Below, one piece after another: positions 61,560-64,000 of a stretch of DNA of 64,000 bases. Source of the DNA: Candidatus Rhodobacter oscarellae. Its GTDB lineage: Bacteria; Pseudomonadota; Alphaproteobacteria; Rhodobacterales; Rhodobacteraceae. The translations under genes and the position numbers were made by a program. The notes beneath the pieces were generated by a model. That model ran no database searches, had not been told where the DNA came from, and was given only the letters and a program-made list of their open reading frames with translations. Numbering within the stretch: the first letter of the stretch is position 1; every line of letters starts with the position of its first letter. Location of the stretch: assembly GCF_001078595.1 (NCBI RefSeq), contig NZ_LFTY01000002.1, positions 3,741,148 to 3,805,147 of the forward strand. Direction: 5' to 3'.

Positions 61560-62926
61560 TCTGCGGCCATGCCCATCTGCGGGCGTGGCGCAAACAGGTC
61601 CTCTTGGGATAGCGTTCTCCAGCCCAAGGACTTTGAAACCTTGTCCAGGTGCCGCTTGAACGTATCGCTGTCCACATATCCCTGGTGCCTGTCTGATGCG
61701 ACGAACTTGATGCCCCCGCTCAGATCAGGGGCCGGGCCGGTGATCATGGCGTCCATGCGACCTGCGCTCTGGGCACCATCAATTTGATCACGCAGATAGT
61801 TGGCAATCAGGAACGCCATCTGGTCGAACATTTTGAACGCGCCGGAGTTCGTTTCGATATGACTGATCCCGAACAGGTTGCGGTGCGCACGATTGAAGAT
61901 TTGCAGATGCATGTTGGGTCGGTCACCCCGATACTCGAAATAATCCCGCGCAAAACTCTGGCGTTGCGAGTATCCGGTTGCACAAACGATCAGGTCAACG
62001 GTCTCCCGCGACCCATCCTTGAACACCACCTCGGACGCGTCAAGGTGGTCCACATCTACCTTCGCGGCGATGTCACCATGTTGCAGGTAGTGCAGAATCT
62101 GAGAGTTCAGAATCGGATGGCTTTCAAAAAGCTTGTGATCTGGTTTTGGCAAGCCCAGCCGCGTTACGTCGCCCACATACATCCGCAGCAAAAGTGTCAG
62201 GATCGGACGGCCGAGCCAAAGTGGCAGGTTCGGGCCTTCATGATCGAACAGATCAGCGGGCTTTCCGAAGACGTGTTTTGGGATGAAGTGATAGCCGCGC
62301 CGCATCGAGATAAAGGCTGCATCCGCATTTGCCGCCGCATCGCAAGCAATGTCGCAACCGGAATTCCCGGCCCCAATAATCAGGACGCGTCGCCCCTTAA
62401 AGGTTTCGGTCGATCGGTAGGTGTTTGAATGGATGATTTCGCCGTCAAACTGACCTTGCAAGTCAGGCAGCTTGGGGTGCCACTGAGTTCCGGTGGCACA
62501 GACAACGCCCAAAAACTCGGTCGTCTCACCACGATCAGTCGTGACACGCCAGGTGCCACCGTCCAGTTTTTCGATATCCGTGATTTTGGTCTCGAACGCG
62601 ATGGCAGACGCCAAATCATTCGTCGATGCGAAATCCTCGATGTAGGACTGAATCTGTGCATTGCTGGGATAATCGGGATAGTGGTCAGGCATCGGAAAAG
62701 CGGCAAAGCCCGACATGGTCTTGGAGGAAATGAAGTGCGCGCTGTCGTACATGGGCGAGCCATCGCGCTCGATATCCCAAATACCACCGACCTTTTGGCC
62801 TGCATCAAACTGCCGGTACGCGAGCCCCTTCGCTCGCAGAGCTCGCGCCGTCGCCAGCCCTGCCGGACCGGCGCCAATCACACAAACTGGCAAATTCGTT
62901 TGAGGCATTTCGACCTCCTGACTCAT
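61556..62926 (-). CDS. Flavin-containing monooxygenase
   Basis: 456 residues. FAD site VIGAGPAGLATARAL at the N-terminus, NADPH site IIGAGNSGCDIACDA in the middle, and the FMO/BVMO-type ATGYSQRQSF near residue 330. The FMO-identifying sequence is not fully visible, so Baeyer-Villiger versus heteroatom oxidation stays open. ATG at 62926 has GGAGGG upstream. Divergent from an AraC regulator that may control it, and coupled to the SDR downstream. Confidence 0.88.
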   Translation of the reverse strand: MSQEVEMPQTNLPVCVIGAGPAGLATARALRAKGLAYRQFDAGQKVGGIWDIERDGSPMYDSAHFISSKTMSGFAAFPMPDHYPDYPSNAQIQSYIEDFASTNDLASAIAFETKITDIEKLDGGTWRVTTDRGETTEFLGVVCATGTQWHPKLPDLQGQFDGEIIHSNTYRSTETFKGRRVLIIGAGNSGCDIACDAAANADAAFISMRRGYHFIPKHVFGKPADLFDHEGPNLPLWLGRPILTLLLRMYVGDVTRLGLPKPDHKLFESHPILNSQILHYLQHGDIAAKVDVDHLDASEVVFKDGSRETVDLIVCATGYSQRQSFARDYFEYRGDRPNMHLQIFNRAHRNLFGISHIETNSGAFKMFDQMAFLIANYLRDQIDGAQSAGRMDAMITGPAPDLSGGIKFVASDRHQGYVDSDTFKRHLDKVSKSLGWRTLSQEDLFAPRPQMGMAAE

Positions 62927-63041
62927 TGTTCCCTCCAAATAAGCTACCAACTCGAGGGTGTCGTAGTTATGCGGCTTGCGGAAAATGAGCGGACAAATTC
63001 GGCCACCTCAATTGCCGAACTGTGTGATAGTTGCTGCTGTA

Positions 63042-64000
63042 ATGTCAGACCTCGCTACGATTCCATCGAACCTGCTGTACTACACGTTTCTTGAGTTGAA
63101 AGAGCGTGGTGTGGCTCTAGAGCGTCTGCCTCAGTGGAATGGCACCATAAATCCTCTGCTCAATATGCAACGCCCGCGCATTGCATTCGCGCAGAGCCAA
63201 TCCTTGATCGAGCAGGCGATCACATTGGCTGATGACCCTTGTTTTGGTCTTGCTGTTGGCATGCGACAGAAGTTTGCGACATCGGGTCTTCTCTCGGCGG
63301 GCCTATTGGCCAGCCAAACTTGCGGAGATGCAGTCCTTTTCGGTCTGCGCTACCACCACCTGACCGGAAGTATGCTCAACATGAGCTTGGTCGAATTGGA
63401 TGAGGGCGAGCACGCCATCAACGTGACAGCCCGTGACCCCAGTTCGCCGATCAATAGTTTCCTCACCCAAGAGCTCTTCGCAAATCTCGCACAGATGGCT
63501 CAGTTCTTGTACCGATCACATCGCCCCTTCAAGCAGATGGATTTGATCCAGCACGAGCCCCAGTCGCGGAGGTTTCGCGACGTCTTAGGTATCACGCCCA
63601 ATTTTCGCGCTGCCTATAACAGAATTGTCTTTTCTAAATCTGCGTGGACTACCCCCTTAGAGACGGCAGATCCTTTCGTTCTGAGTGGCTTGGTCCCGGT
63701 GCTTGACGCGCTCGCACTGGAGGAAGGCGAACAACAGACGTTCTTGTCGCACGTCGAAGGACTCATGCTCGCTGGCTTAAACAATGAACTCTCAATGCGG
63801 ATACTTGCCGGGCAGCTCGGGATGAGTGAGCGAACGCTCCGTCGAAAACTTGACGATGCCGGGACATCATTCACAAGGATTCTGGACCAAGTCCGACGAG
63901 CGCGCGCATTGGAATTGCTTCTCCAATCAAACGAGCCTCTCGATAGAATTGCGGCACAACTCGGTTTTGATGACACGAGGTCACTTCGCCGACGATTGCG
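63042..64000 (+). CDS. AraC-family transcriptional regulator (partial)
   Basis: About 319 residues, running off the window. N-terminal sensor domain of the arabinose-binding-like type (IEQAITLADDPCFGLAVGMR, SGLLSAGLLASQTCGDAV), then the C-terminal HTH: LAGQLGMSERTLRRKLDDAG and IAAQLGFDDTRSLRRR. ATG at 63042 lies 115 bases from the divergent monooxygenase start. It resembles regulators of BVMO/FMO operons. Confidence 0.85.
   Translation, partial: MSDLATIPSNLLYYTFLELKERGVALERLPQWNGTINPLLNMQRPRIAFAQSQSLIEQAITLADDPCFGLAVGMRQKFATSGLLSAGLLASQTCGDAVLFGLRYHHLTGSMLNMSLVELDEGEHAINVTARDPSSPINSFLTQELFANLAQMAQFLYRSHRPFKQMDLIQHEPQSRRFRDVLGITPNFRAAYNRIVFSKSAWTTPLETADPFVLSGLVPVLDALALEEGEQQTFLSHVEGLMLAGLNNELSMRILAGQLGMSERTLRRKLDDAGTSFTRILDQVRRARALELLLQSNEPLDRIAAQLGFDDTRSLRRRL

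Overview
The window looks like chromosomal DNA of a marine alphaproteobacterium of the Rhodobacteraceae (Roseobacter group). This rests on GC-rich, codon-biased core genes, a TRAP uptake operon with an IclR regulator, tungstate transport, a split MnmC pair, and slt, dapA, smpB and his genes of alphaproteobacterial type. The placement comes from family recognition only; no search was run.

Layout. (1) 1-5500: a minus-strand run of a periplasmic molybdopterin-fold protein, a hybrid sensor kinase and the tungstate transporter genes tupB-tupC-tupA (tupA cut by the window edge), with a divergent LuxR-type response regulator. (2) 5503-13091: a small P-loop kinase, then an IclR regulator divergent from an operon of aldehyde dehydrogenase, ThDP-dependent decarboxylase-like enzyme and a TRAP transporter; this reads as import, decarboxylation and oxidation of a 2-oxo acid. 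(3) 13144-13296: seven abutting inverted repeats between convergent genes. (4) 13317-18299: rearranged histidine genes (hisE, an unknown gene and hisF on minus; hisA on plus) around an inserted segment with an SDR, a secreted protein and a possible groEL tail. (5) 18539-30813: core genes for phosphoesterase, SmpB, ion channel, MnmC-type tRNA modification, EamA exporter, lytic transglycosylase, DapA, a glutamate-synthase-like FMN enzyme, a Rieske ferredoxin and a ketopantoate-reductase-like protein.

(6) 30814-45800 is accessory and lower in GC, with long gene-poor stretches, diverged intergenic repeats, two lipoproteins, a glycosyltransferase, a kinase relic and an IS1182 element. It holds the most unusual locus: a SARP/TPR regulator (37459-39048) divergent from a cytosolic PAP2 phosphatase with a silk-like GAGS repeat (39262-40446), which is translationally coupled to a subtilase with a very large insert (40443-42584).

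(7) 45828-58300: a CadC-type regulator with TPRs, a DUF1127 protein, a TPR protein, a Crp/Fnr regulator, a broken S41 protease, a membrane-bound AraC regulator and an operon of a glycine-zipper lipoprotein, NAD-binding protein, membrane protein and two serine hydrolases. Two similar 22-bp-period operators flank the AraC gene, one before the broken protease and one before the operon, so all three probably form one regulon.

(8) 58347-64000: IS110 and IS3 remnants, then an SDR plus flavin monooxygenase pair with a decayed small gene, divergent from an AraC regulator that runs off the window. No rRNA, tRNA or CRISPR array was recognised.
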